A DNA stretch of 8,587 nt from Candidatus Levyibacteriota bacterium (GTDB lineage: Bacteria; Patescibacteriota; Microgenomatia; Levybacterales; UBA12049), in contig JAHFKE010000046.1 in the NCBI GenBank assembly GCA_023245515.1, positions 1-8,587 of the forward strand, given 5' to 3'. The position numbers and the translations under genes were made by a program. Below, in pieces: positions 1 to 6,912 of the stretch. Below the pieces are notes generated by a model. That model was not told the DNA's origin. It ran no database searches and saw nothing but the letters and a program-made list of their open reading frames with translations. Every line of letters begins with the position of its first letter. Within the stretch, counting starts at the first letter, position 1.

Positions 1-2
1 AT

Positions 3-2084
3 ACGTATCTCTCGCTTTATAACCTTCTTATCGTGCAGAGCGGGCCTATTCTTGGGGCGACATTTACGGATGCCAATGTGATGATCCCGCTTCTCAAAAC
101 ATCCCTTTTCATCTATCTGGCAGCAGCAGTTCTGGCTCTCTATTATGGAATAAGCGGGAAGATAGCGCCACTCATGGGAGCTATCCTTCTTACTTTTGTG
201 GTCGGAGTGGCTTCATCTGTGGTGCCTTCGGTATTCCAAAAATTAATTGTGGCTCCTAATGAACTAGTGAAAGAGACACCGTTCATAAAGTATAATATCG
301 CGGCAACACGCAAAGCATATAATTTGGATAGTATTACGGAGCGGGAAATATCCGCAGACAAGCCTCTGACCTCTCAAGATATCGAGGCGAATAACCTGAC
401 TGTCAAAAATGTGCGTCTGTGGGACAGGAGTCCCCTTCTCTCGACGTTCTCACAGATTCAGGAAATCAGAACGTATTATGAATTCGCTTCAGTGGATAAT
501 GACCGGTATACGATCAACGGGGAAATTCGCCAGATCATGCTCTCTCCCCGCGAGCTTGCCTCAGAGAGTTTGCCTAATAAGAACTGGATCAATGAGCATC
601 TGACATTCACGCACGGCTATGGTATTGCCGGCGGCCCGGTCAATCAGGTAACACCCGAGGGTTTGCCGGTGCTGTATGTCAAAGACCTTCCCCCGAAAGC
701 TGAGGTCAAAGAGCTTGCGGTAACAAGGCCCGAGATTTATTTTGGGGAGCTGGTAAATGATTATGTCATCGTTAAGACCAACTCTAAGGAATTCGACTAT
801 CCCAAAGGTGAAGAAAATGTCTATGCCAAGTACAATGGAACGGGTGGTGTAGAAACGAGCTCTTTCCTCAAGCGATTATTTTACGCAGTGCAATTTAGCT
901 CACTGAAGATGATGCTTTCAGATGATATAACCGGTGAGAGTCGCATTGTTTATAACCGGAATATTAAGGAGAGGGTTCAGAAGATAGCACCGTTCTTCAC
1001 CTATGATCGTGATCCATATATGGTGGTGGCAGAGGGGAAGCTTTACTGGATAATTGATGGCTATACGACGACGAGTAACTATCCTTATTCTCAGCAAGCA
1101 CAGCTTAATGGCGGAAAGATTAATTATATAAGAAACTCGGTGAAGGTAGTTGTAGATGCATATAATGGGTCGGTGGATTTCTATCAAACTGATCCGAAAG
1201 ATCCCATCATGCAGACGTATGCGAAGATTTTCCCCGACACATTTAAACCGATTGCTTCGATGCCGAAAAGCTTGACGGCACACTTGCGCTATCCTGAGGA
1301 TATCTTCACGTTGCAGACTTCTATTTATACAACATATCATATGAATGATCCTCAGATCTTTTATAATAAAGAAGATCAATGGGAAATACCGACTATTCCT
1401 GAGGGAAATGAACCGTTAACAGATACTACTCCTGCTATGTCCGCCCGCCATATGATCATGAAGCTCCCTGATGAGAAGAAGGAAGAATATATTCTCATGC
1501 TTCCTTTCACCCCGCGAGCTAAGGATAATCTATCAGCATGGATGGTGGCCAGAAATGATGATAAGGAATACGGTAAGTTAGTGGTGTATAAGTTCCCTAA
1601 GGATAAACTGATCTTCGGTCCTAAGCAGATCATAGGACGCATCAATCAGGATGCCGAAGTGAGTAGGCAAATATCTCTCTGGGATCAGCGAGGTTCTCAG
1701 GTGATTCAAGGCCCCCTTCTGGTGATCCCGATTGAGGAATCTCTTGTCTATGTCAGACCGCTGTATCTGAAGGCTGAATCAGGTAAAATTCCCGAGCTAA
1801 AAAGGGTGATCGTCGCTTATGAGAATAAAATAGCTATGGAGCCGACACTAGAAGAAGGTCTTGCGAAGATTTTTGGAGGGGCGCCATCTTCCACTACAAC
1901 AGCTGGCGATGCAAAGCCTGTAAAAGAGAGTGCTATACCCGTCAAACAAACGACTAAAGCAAGTTCGCTTGAAGATGCAGGACGGGCTTATGAGGCTGCT
2001 ATTCGTGCGCAGAAAGATGGAGACTGGGCGAAGTACGGTGAGGAGATAAAAAAGCTGGGGGAAATTTTGGAGAAATTGCGTTAG
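3..2084 (+). CDS. UPF0182 family membrane protein, 5' end outside window
   Basis: The reading frame is open from the left window edge, so the gene is 5'-truncated and the GTG at 33 is an internal valine codon, not the start. About 693 residues are visible; UPF0182 (COG1615) proteins usually have roughly 900-1000, so the missing part should be the N-terminal group of membrane helices. Two hydrophobic segments remain (about residues 27-48 and 55-75, counted from base 3), preceded by the family-like stretch GPILGATFTDANVMIPLL. A long soluble domain follows, presumably on the outer face of the membrane. Family-like features include LWDRSPLLSTFSQIQ and the C-terminal segment around GDWAKYGEEIKKLGEIL. 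A Ser/Thr/Lys-rich linker precedes that last helix. The biochemical function of the family is unknown. It ends with TAG, 11 bases before the next small ORF. Family assignment is from recognition of sequence pattern, not a search. Confidence 0.88.
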   Translation, partial: TYLSLYNLLIVQSGPILGATFTDANVMIPLLKTSLFIYLAAAVLALYYGISGKIAPLMGAILLTFVVGVASSVVPSVFQKLIVAPNELVKETPFIKYNIAATRKAYNLDSITEREISADKPLTSQDIEANNLTVKNVRLWDRSPLLSTFSQIQEIRTYYEFASVDNDRYTINGEIRQIMLSPRELASESLPNKNWINEHLTFTHGYGIAGGPVNQVTPEGLPVLYVKDLPPKAEVKELAVTRPEIYFGELVNDYVIVKTNSKEFDYPKGEENVYAKYNGTGGVETSSFLKRLFYAVQFSSLKMMLSDDITGESRIVYNRNIKERVQKIAPFFTYDRDPYMVVAEGKLYWIIDGYTTTSNYPYSQQAQLNGGKINYIRNSVKVVVDAYNGSVDFYQTDPKDPIMQTYAKIFPDTFKPIASMPKSLTAHLRYPEDIFTLQTSIYTTYHMNDPQIFYNKEDQWEIPTIPEGNEPLTDTTPAMSARHMIMKLPDEKKEEYILMLPFTPRAKDNLSAWMVARNDDKEYGKLVVYKFPKDKLIFGPKQIIGRINQDAEVSRQISLWDQRGSQVIQGPLLVIPIEESLVYVRPLYLKAESGKIPELKRVIVAYENKIAMEPTLEEGLAKIFGGAPSSTTTAGDAKPVKESAIPVKQTTKASSLEDAGRAYEAAIRAQKDGDWAKYGEEIKKLGEILEKLR

Positions 2085-2095
2085 AATAAATTTAT

Positions 2096-2248
2096 ATGTT
2101 GTTAGTTATTTTAAGAAAGTTATTATTGGTACTTGGTCCGACGATACTGATGTATGTCTGGGAAAAAGTAGTGGTGAGAAAGCTGAACAAGGAATCCAAG
2201 GCAAGTACTATTGATCAAAAGAAGGTTGTCGAAGGGAAGATTGTTTAG
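2096..2248 (+). CDS. Small membrane-associated protein (50 aa) downstream of UPF0182 gene
   Basis: ATG at 2096 opens a 50-codon frame ending in TAG at 2246-2248. The N-terminal part is strongly hydrophobic (MLLVILRKLLLVLGPTILMY, residues 1-20), with Arg7-Lys8 near the start. The rest is basic and polar (many Lys, Val and Glu). It could be a single-pass membrane peptide with a positively charged cytoplasmic tail. The start lies 11 bases after the UPF0182 stop, so the two genes probably share a transcript. There is no Shine-Dalgarno sequence before the ATG. A TAGAAT hexamer (2082-2087) that overlaps the upstream stop codon sits 8 bases before the ATG, like the -10 elements of other genes here, but has no matching -35. 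I recognise no family. The coding call rests on length, composition and position and is moderately sure. Confidence 0.55.
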   Translation: MLLVILRKLLLVLGPTILMYVWEKVVVRKLNKESKASTIDQKKVVEGKIV

Positions 2249-2267
2249 ATAGCACTCTCTCGCTGGT

Positions 2268-2293
2268 CAGGATTGTGATAGTAGTCTATCCTG
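2268..2293 (+). terminator. Possible hairpin terminator between convergent genes
   Basis: CAGGAT (2268-2273) pairs with ATCCTG (2288-2293). Alternatively GATAG (2277-2281) pairs with CTATC (2286-2290) around the loop TAGT. The sequence after it on the plus strand is AT-rich (CTAATTAATTT) but not a clean T-run. It lies in the 67-base gap between the plus-strand small ORF and the end of the minus-strand helicase, where a terminator is expected. The stem is weak and has two competing registers. Confidence 0.3.
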
Positions 2294-2315
2294 CTAATTA
2301 ATTTCCTCCATCGAC

Positions 2316-4337
2316 TTAGCGAGTCTCTCCGTCTTTTTCTCTTGAATATATTTCTGTTCCCTTTCCTCTTTCTTCGCGCCGTTCTTTCTTGCCCGGCCTT
2401 CTTTTCTTTCCTGCTTCCGGGAAGAACTCCTTGAGTAGGTCTCCTCCTATTGGTTGGCAAGTTCTGGCATAGACACGATTTTCTCTCCCTGCAACTTCTG
2501 TTTCTACAACTTCAGCCGCGATCATGTGGCTAGGAAGAGAATCATTATGTTTGAGCGAGGAAGAGGGGTGGATTGATATGGGCGTACGGGTCGGATCATC
2601 TTTGAGTATGTATGATGAGCCTTTGCTTTTGATCAGAAGCCTATGAGTAAGGCCGGATACTATGGATCTATTGATAGCTTGAGGATCACGTCTGCTCTTG
2701 AGATCAAAATTATTTTTTGCCAATATATCAAAAAGCTGGTCTCTGATATTACCGGCTTCGGTAAGCACATCAGGGTTGAGGAAGTTGTCAGTTACCCAAT
2801 TTTCATCGTCTTTATTGCGTTCATAGGTTTCCCAAATTTTTAGATACGTTAGAAAATCGGAATTTTTTACCTTTAAAGCGTCATGTTTCCTATCGGCATC
2901 TTCCTTTTGGTTCTCCGGACGCAGGAAAATATTTTTACCGTCTATAAAAGCGGCAATTGTGACTACTTCCTGGGTGCAGCCATTTTTATCAGCCTCTATT
3001 AGCATTCTTGAGATATAGGGCTCTAGCGGTAAGTCAGCCATGACACGTCCCGTTTCTGTTAGTTCTCTTTCTTCATCGATGGCGCCTAGGGATTGGAGTA
3101 TGCTTATTGCTCTCTTAACTGTTCGGTGATCGGGCGGGTCAGGGAAGGGAAATGATTCTATATCTTTGTAGCCTAAATTTATGAGTCTTAGGGTCGCGGA
3201 TTGTAAATTCGAGCGTTGAATTTCGGGGGTTTGAAATTTTGGTCTTTTATTAAAATTGTCCTCCGTATATAGTCTGATAACTGTCCCCGGGCTTGTCCTG
3301 CCTGTTCTTCCTCCCCGCTGGACACAGCCGCTTTGAGCATGCTCCATAGGGAGGAGGTAGTCGATTCCTGTTTGAGGATTATACCCTTTTTCTTTTATGC
3401 TGCCACTATCTATGACCGTTGTTACGTTGTCAGGAGTGAGTGATGTTTCGCCTACGTTGGTCGAGACAACGACTGTTCTTTTTTCTGATTTGGCAACAGC
3501 TTTGTCTTGATCCTCAGATGACATATCTGCGAAAAGAGGTAAGACCTCAAGGTCGGTAGTATCACATAGGCTTTCAATTTCCCTAATCGTTCTGTTGACG
3601 GTGGCTTCTCCGTCCATAAAAACCATGATATTCCCCTCCTCGTCTCCATCCAGGATATCGCGCACTTCTTCGGCTGCGGCTTTTGGCTTATCTGCGACCT
3701 CGGCATCCGAGTGGTGAACTTCTATCTCAAATTGTCTTCCCGGGATTTCAATAACAGGTGCGCCATTCAGGCGTCTGGAAAGCTTTTGAGTGTCCATGGT
3801 GGCGGATAGGATGATACCGCGCAGAGGCTTGTCCGTTTGACTTCTTTCCTCTATGGCGTGCAGCACTAAGCCATGCATAATTGCCATAGTTTCACTTTTT
3901 TCATGCATTTCATCCATTATGACGACATCGTATTTTGAGAGAAGCCGGTCGCCTTGCATTTCCTGTAGGAGCATTCCATCTGTTTCGATTGCCACTTCTG
4001 TCTTAGATGTTATTTTGTTATCAAACCTGATATGGTATCCGACTTCCTCTCCTACCTCGCATCCTTCCTGCTCGGCTATCCTGTAAGCGATTCTGCGGGC
4101 TGCGATACGTCTTGGCTGAGTACCAACGATTTTGCCTTCTCCTCCCAGCGCTTTGAGCGCGATGTCCGGCATTTGTGTGGATTTGCCTGAACCTGTTTCG
4201 CCGGAGAGAATTACGATTAAGTTATTCTGGATTGCGTCTATGATCTCATCTTCAGAAGCATGGATCGGGAGATCCCAAGGGGTTGGTTCTTTTGCTTCAA
4301 GAACGTGTCCTCTCTGTGAGGTTTCTATGCCTGCCAT
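2316..4337 (-). CDS. Short DEAH-box RNA helicase (HrpA/Prp43-like), 673 aa
   Basis: This is a superfamily 2 ATP-dependent RNA helicase of the DEAH/RHA group. Residues are numbered from the ATG at 4337. Visible motifs: I GETGSGKST (46-54), Ia TQPRRIAA (73-80), II DEMH (142-145; DEAH is usual), III SAT (178-180), V STNVGETSLT (292-301) and VI QRGGRTGR (340-347). A winged-helix/HA2-type region follows (about 375-545), then an OB-fold-like domain (about 555-640, with IHPSS and AAEVVET). It ends in a basic tail (about 644-660). E. coli HrpA is near 1300 residues; this one stops after the core plus OB domain, closer to the eukaryotic Prp43 layout. The frame extends 12 codons further to a TTG at 4373, but that TTG lies in the predicted -35 and the ATG at 4337 fits a leaderless promoter. 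Probable role: remodelling structured RNA or ribonucleoprotein, such as stalled ribosomes or rRNA. It lies 53 bases downstream of the 291-residue orphan. Stop TAA. Confidence 0.92.
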   Translation of the reverse strand: MAGIETSQRGHVLEAKEPTPWDLPIHASEDEIIDAIQNNLIVILSGETGSGKSTQMPDIALKALGGEGKIVGTQPRRIAARRIAYRIAEQEGCEVGEEVGYHIRFDNKITSKTEVAIETDGMLLQEMQGDRLLSKYDVVIMDEMHEKSETMAIMHGLVLHAIEERSQTDKPLRGIILSATMDTQKLSRRLNGAPVIEIPGRQFEIEVHHSDAEVADKPKAAAEEVRDILDGDEEGNIMVFMDGEATVNRTIREIESLCDTTDLEVLPLFADMSSEDQDKAVAKSEKRTVVVSTNVGETSLTPDNVTTVIDSGSIKEKGYNPQTGIDYLLPMEHAQSGCVQRGGRTGRTSPGTVIRLYTEDNFNKRPKFQTPEIQRSNLQSATLRLINLGYKDIESFPFPDPPDHRTVKRAISILQSLGAIDEERELTETGRVMADLPLEPYISRMLIEADKNGCTQEVVTIAAFIDGKNIFLRPENQKEDADRKHDALKVKNSDFLTYLKIWETYERNKDDENWVTDNFLNPDVLTEAGNIRDQLFDILAKNNFDLKSRRDPQAINRSIVSGLTHRLLIKSKGSSYILKDDPTRTPISIHPSSSLKHNDSLPSHMIAAEVVETEVAGRENRVYARTCQPIGGDLLKEFFPEAGKKRRPGKKERREERGKGTEIYSREKDGETR

Positions 4338-4344
4338 AATCGGT

Positions 4345-4373
4345 ATGATAACACTGTTAAGGCTGAAAAACAA
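4345..4373 (-). promoter_or_regulatory. Predicted leaderless promoter of the DEAH helicase gene
   Basis: On the minus strand a TTGTTT (-35, 4373-4368) is separated by 17 bases from TATCAT (-10, 4350-4345, five of six matches). Seven bases then lead to the ATG at 4337, so transcription would begin at or next to the start codon. No Shine-Dalgarno sequence is present. The -35 is weak (three of six). Confidence 0.5.
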
Positions 4374-4390
4374 ACTATAATAGATATTCT

Positions 4391-5266
4391 CTACTCCTCC
4401 GAGGTGGAGGAATCATCTTCCTCTTGATAGTATTTGATACCTGCTTTTACTTTCGGAGAGAGAGAATCAAGACCTTCTTCTCCCCAGAATCTTTCTATGT
4501 CATACGCGACGTTAAGATAGGCTGCCTTTTTGAAGTAATCAAAACGGGAGTCTCTCATTTCTGTAAATTCTGGGTTATTTGCTTGCTTGGGTAGAAATGC
4601 CTCCATCTGTTCTTCAAGCTTTGTGTTATGAGTAATCCCCCTCTCCTCAGCCTTCATAAGGAGAGAGTTTTTTAGCTTCCTGAGAAGAAATATCTCTATT
4701 GATTTTCTAAACCCGGGTACGTTGGTGTGTGCCATAGCATGCTCTGCTAATTTCTCAGGGGTCTCATATGTCCGTCTCATGAGTTCTTCATAAAGGTCCT
4801 CATCTTCGTAGACCTTATCTGTGGCTATGCCTTTCTCTGTAGCTAGTTCTTCCGCTCGATTGATGTTCTTAAGCGCGTATTCTGTATTTTGCTCTATAAC
4901 CGGCTCAACAAATAGGTCGATATAGAGACGGCAGCCTTGCTTTTCCAGCTTTCTGATTTTCTCATACTGCATCGCGATGGGTCCATCTATGTCGTTAAAG
5001 ATGAGTGCCAGTTCGTATTGTTTGTGAAGATTAATTTCTCGTGCGACAGCGGGATTATCTTTGCTGTTCAACAATTTGTCATTAAGAAAAGCAAGCCTTG
5101 TTGTCCTTATCTCTTGTTGTTGTGGATCAATCCTAGGAACTCCGCTTTCTATCGCCGCTTGCGCGTCGCTTACGAGCGCTAGCTCTTTGAGATCTCTCCT
5201 GGCCATGGCAAGAGCCAGCGGAGATGGTGCTTCAGGTGTTCTTTCGGTCTCGACAGGTGCTGACAT
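4391..5266 (-). CDS. Hypothetical soluble helical protein, 291 aa
   Basis: I do not recognise a family. The protein has no signal peptide or membrane segment and looks largely alpha-helical, with many Glu, Lys, Leu and Ala residues. It contains a single cysteine (Cys112, in KQGCRLYIDLF). The N-terminal 16 residues are Pro/Glu-rich and probably disordered. The C-terminus is acidic (EEDDSSTSEE). A moderately conserved-looking centre is HKQYELALIFNDIDGPIAMQ (about 81-100). The ATG at 5266 is chosen because a good -35/-10 pair lies directly upstream. Its neighbours on the same strand are an RNA methyltransferase upstream (69-base gap) and a DEAH helicase downstream (53-base gap). An RNA or ribosome-related role is possible by context only. 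Stop TAG. Confidence 0.8.
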   Translation of the reverse strand: MSAPVETERTPEAPSPLALAMARRDLKELALVSDAQAAIESGVPRIDPQQQEIRTTRLAFLNDKLLNSKDNPAVAREINLHKQYELALIFNDIDGPIAMQYEKIRKLEKQGCRLYIDLFVEPVIEQNTEYALKNINRAEELATEKGIATDKVYEDEDLYEELMRRTYETPEKLAEHAMAHTNVPGFRKSIEIFLLRKLKNSLLMKAEERGITHNTKLEEQMEAFLPKQANNPEFTEMRDSRFDYFKKAAYLNVAYDIERFWGEEGLDSLSPKVKAGIKYYQEEDDSSTSEE

Positions 5267-5276
5267 AAGTCAGGGT

Positions 5277-5305
5277 ATAATACAATATTGAGTGAATAGA
5301 TTCAA
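5277..5305 (-). promoter_or_regulatory. Predicted near-leaderless promoter of the 291-aa orphan gene
   Basis: On the minus strand TTGAAT (5305-5300, four of six) and TATTAT (5282-5277, five of six) are 17 bases apart. Ten bases separate the -10 from the ATG at 5266, leaving a leader of about 3 bases. An 8-bp palindrome CAATATTG (5283-5290) abuts the -10, and a second, CAAGCTTG (5303-5310), overlaps the -35; their centres are 20 bp apart. Confidence 0.6.
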
Positions 5306-5335
5306 GCTTGGTTATATTGGCTATTGGTCTGTGGA

Positions 5336-6397
5336 CTAAGAACCAGCACTTTGGGGGTGGATTTTGTAGGCGGCTGCTTTTTGGCCTGAGACTAATGTAT
5401 CGTATTTTTTAATCAGTTTCAGTTGGCTTTCCACGCCACCCAAAATTTTCTCAAATAAGTCTTTTTGAGAGGTCAGGATGATAATAAGTCCGTTTGGTTT
5501 TATAATTCTCTCAAATTCCCTCAGCATATCTCTGTAAAACTTTTCAAGATGCAGCTCTTTGTCGTGGAGTCCCCAAGGAGGATCGGTGACTATCTTATCA
5601 ATCGATTTGTCCGCAAATGCCTGAAGATCAAGTGCATCAGCCTTATTGGCAATTACTTGTTTTTTTACTTCTTTTGCTTTCAATCTTGTTCGCTCAATAA
5701 GTTTATTATCAATATCTGCAGCATAGACTGTGGTATAGGGAAACCCTGCGGCTCTGGCAACGGGAATTGATCCCCAGCCACAAAAAGGATCCAGAAATCT
5801 ATCCTGGACAGTGGGCTCTGAGAGCAGGCAGAGGATGTGAGCGAGCTCGGGATAAAGCTCCCCTTTCTCGAGAATTTTGTCATATGAGGTGTGACGTGTG
5901 AGTCTCTGTCCGAAAAGTCCGAAGCCTTCTCTGCGCAGGGTAAAAAGGAATTCGATATCGGGAAGGGCACGATCAATCACGAGATTTTTATTCTGTGCGA
6001 TTTTACTCTCGAGTCTTTCTTTAAGATTTCTCTCAATTCCGACGAATTGATTTTCCTGGGTAGCCATGATGCGGAACGTGGTTCTCTGCTTCGGAATAGA
6101 AGTATGTATTTGGGGGATGATGTCTTTATCGCCCAGAGTTAGCCTCACCATCTCGTCAACGGACTTTTTGTTAAGCGTGGGAAAGTATTTAAGGGCAATA
6201 AAGCTGTTAGTAAAGAAGCGTATTTGCTTGATGATCTCAGGACTTTGGTGGGTACCGTAGAACACAAGGCCATCCGTTATGAGTTTTATCTCTGCATCCG
6301 GAAGACGCTTTTTCAGAGCCTCTCCTACTATGTCGCTAAAACCTGTTATAAAAGTTGAGAAATATGTCTTTGTCATGGTCAATTTTATCAGAGGCAT
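5336..6397 (-). CDS. THUMP-domain RNA N2-guanine methyltransferase (TrmN/Trm14/RlmL-like), 353 aa
   Basis: This is a predicted S-adenosylmethionine-dependent RNA methyltransferase of the COG0116/UPF0020 group. The N-terminal half (about 10-165) looks like the ferredoxin-like plus THUMP RNA-binding region, ending in FGLFGQRLTRH. The C-terminal Rossmann domain shows motif I DPFCGWGS (203-210), the SAM-ribose acidic site AADID (226-230) and catalytic motif IV TDPPWG (271-276, the D-P-P-aromatic signature of N-methylases). Members modify guanine to m2G in tRNA or 23S rRNA. The length fits the tRNA enzymes (Trm14/TrmN, TrmG10) better than the large rRNA enzyme RlmL, but the target base cannot be told from sequence. 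The ATG at 6397 is preceded by AGGAA and the start lies 20 bases after the upstream CPYC ORF, indicating an operon. An alternative ATG at 6376 (residue 8) would also retain the domain but has no ribosome-binding site. Stop TAG. Confidence 0.88.
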   Translation of the reverse strand: MPLIKLTMTKTYFSTFITGFSDIVGEALKKRLPDAEIKLITDGLVFYGTHQSPEIIKQIRFFTNSFIALKYFPTLNKKSVDEMVRLTLGDKDIIPQIHTSIPKQRTTFRIMATQENQFVGIERNLKERLESKIAQNKNLVIDRALPDIEFLFTLRREGFGLFGQRLTRHTSYDKILEKGELYPELAHILCLLSEPTVQDRFLDPFCGWGSIPVARAAGFPYTTVYAADIDNKLIERTRLKAKEVKKQVIANKADALDLQAFADKSIDKIVTDPPWGLHDKELHLEKFYRDMLREFERIIKPNGLIIILTSQKDLFEKILGGVESQLKLIKKYDTLVSGQKAAAYKIHPQSAGS

Positions 6398-6400
6398 TGC

Positions 6401-6405
6401 TTCCT
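6401..6405 (-). promoter_or_regulatory. Ribosome-binding site of the THUMP methyltransferase
   Basis: AGGAA lies 3 bases before the ATG at 6397 on the minus strand. It is the only convincing Shine-Dalgarno sequence before a gene start in the window, and belongs to a gene that is internal to an operon. It supports the ATG at 6397 over the one at 6376. The spacing is short. Confidence 0.5.
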
Positions 6406-6417
6406 ACAAAAGAGAAT

Positions 6418-6648
6418 CTATATCGGGTAGCCGCCTGGGGGAATGTCACTGGATTCTGCGATACCATTATATATCTCAAGGCTATCTTCGCTGACTCCAT
6501 CATCAAGCTGGTGCTCTTTACGATCCTCATCATAATCGGCAAGATGTTTCTTTACGCCGTCATACAGAGCTTTGGAAGCGGCGTCTTTACTGTCGTTAAA
6601 GACATAGAAGATTTTTGAACAATAGGGACAGGGAAAAGAGTAATACAT
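6418..6648 (-). CDS. Small CPYC zinc-finger-like protein, 76 aa
   Basis: A 76-codon frame begins at the ATG at 6648 and ends with TAG. Its N-terminus MYYSFPCPYCSKIFYVF carries a Cys-x2-Cys pair (Cys7, Cys10) in a context like the first half of a C2H2 zinc finger (F-x-C-x2-C-x3-F). His35 and His46 lie further on and could complete a zinc site, though the spacing is longer than in classical fingers. A redox CxxC role is an alternative. The second half is acidic (about residues 38-65) and ends in PPGGYPI. I associate this kind of small protein with Patescibacteria but cannot verify it. A perfect extended -10 lies 6 bases upstream, and the RNA methyltransferase starts 20 bases downstream, so the two are probably co-transcribed. 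ORFs in other frames overlap it, but the promoter and cysteine motif favour this one. Confidence 0.75.
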   Translation of the reverse strand: MYYSFPCPYCSKIFYVFNDSKDAASKALYDGVKKHLADYDEDRKEHQLDDGVSEDSLEIYNGIAESSDIPPGGYPI

Positions 6649-6654
6649 AATTAT

Positions 6655-6684
6655 ATTATACCAGAGAGATATGGTTCTTGTCTT
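6655..6684 (-). promoter_or_regulatory. Leaderless extended -10 promoter of the CPYC-methyltransferase operon
   Basis: On the minus strand a perfect TATAAT (6660-6655) preceded by TGG forms an extended -10 (TGnTATAAT). Only six bases separate it from the ATG at 6648, so the transcript should start at or within a base or two of the start codon. A possible -35 AAGACA (6684-6679, four of six) lies 18 bases upstream. A period-9 repeat array begins immediately beyond it. Confidence 0.7.
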
Positions 6685-6689
6685 TTAGA

Positions 6690-6734
6690 CTCAGAAAATT
6701 CAGAAGACCCAGAAGACTGAGGAGATTCAGATTG
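6690..6734. repeat. Degenerate tandem repeat, period 9, five units
   Basis: Consecutive 9-mers read CTCAGAAAA, TTCAGAAGA, CCCAGAAGA, CTGAGGAGA and TTCAGATTG, consensus YTCAGAAGA. The last unit is the most divergent. The array is purine-rich on the plus strand and sits just upstream of the -35 of the CPYC promoter. A related array lies upstream of murI. Confidence 0.65.
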
Positions 6735-6745
6735 TTGGATTGTTA
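6730..6745. repeat. Short direct repeat, period 8
   Basis: GATTGTTG (6730-6737) is followed at once by GATTGTTA (6738-6745), matching at seven of eight positions. It overlaps the end of the period-9 array and may be part of the same low-complexity tract. Confidence 0.4.
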
Positions 6746-6774
6746 AAGTGTTTAATACTTTTTCATTTTTTAAT

Positions 6775-6801
6775 TACTTGTTTTTCTTGAACTACTTGGA
6801 T
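6775..6801. repeat. Second period-9 tandem repeat, three units
   Basis: TACTTGTTT, TTCTTGAAC and TACTTGGAT follow one another exactly, sharing the core CTTG at positions 3-6. The consensus is TWCTTGRAY. The sequence differs from the 6690-6734 array but has the same period, and it runs into the hairpin at 6794-6809. Confidence 0.45.
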
Positions 6802-6809
6802 CGCCAAGT
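6794..6809. other. Short perfect hairpin, 6-bp stem with tetraloop
   Basis: ACTTGG (6794-6799) and CCAAGT (6804-6809) flank the loop ATCG. No T-run follows on either strand, so it is not a standard intrinsic terminator. It could belong to an untranslated RNA structure or be a protein-binding site. Confidence 0.35.
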
Positions 6810-6912
6810 GTTCTGAATCGGTGAATGGGATCCCGAAACCGGCTTTACAGCGAGGCGAGCAAGTTCAGGATGGGAGTCCTTGGAGTTATAGGATTGGTGT
6901 CCAAAATCTACC

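Noticed and set aside
33..35. GTG as start of the UPF0182 gene
   Set aside because: The frame is open to the left edge and the family has several hundred more N-terminal residues, so this is an internal valine.
918..1645. Long minus-strand frames inside the UPF0182 gene
   Set aside because: They are antisense to a well-supported coding region and show no recognisable protein pattern or start signal.
2245..2460. Minus-strand 71-residue Arg/Lys-rich frame
   Set aside because: It is a frame-shifted reading of the basic tail of the helicase gene; its composition reflects the AAG/AGA-rich coding of that tail.
4338..4373. TTG at 4373 as start of the DEAH helicase
   Set aside because: It adds 12 residues of no family value and lies within the predicted promoter. 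The ATG at 4337 suits the leaderless pattern.
6336..6618. Overlapping frames on both strands around the CPYC ORF
   Set aside because: Only the 6418-6648 minus frame has a promoter, a motif and operon spacing; the others overlap it without such support.
6749..6790. T-rich stretch as an intrinsic terminator
   Set aside because: No stable stem precedes it on the plus strand. It lies between two divergent promoters, where no terminator is needed.
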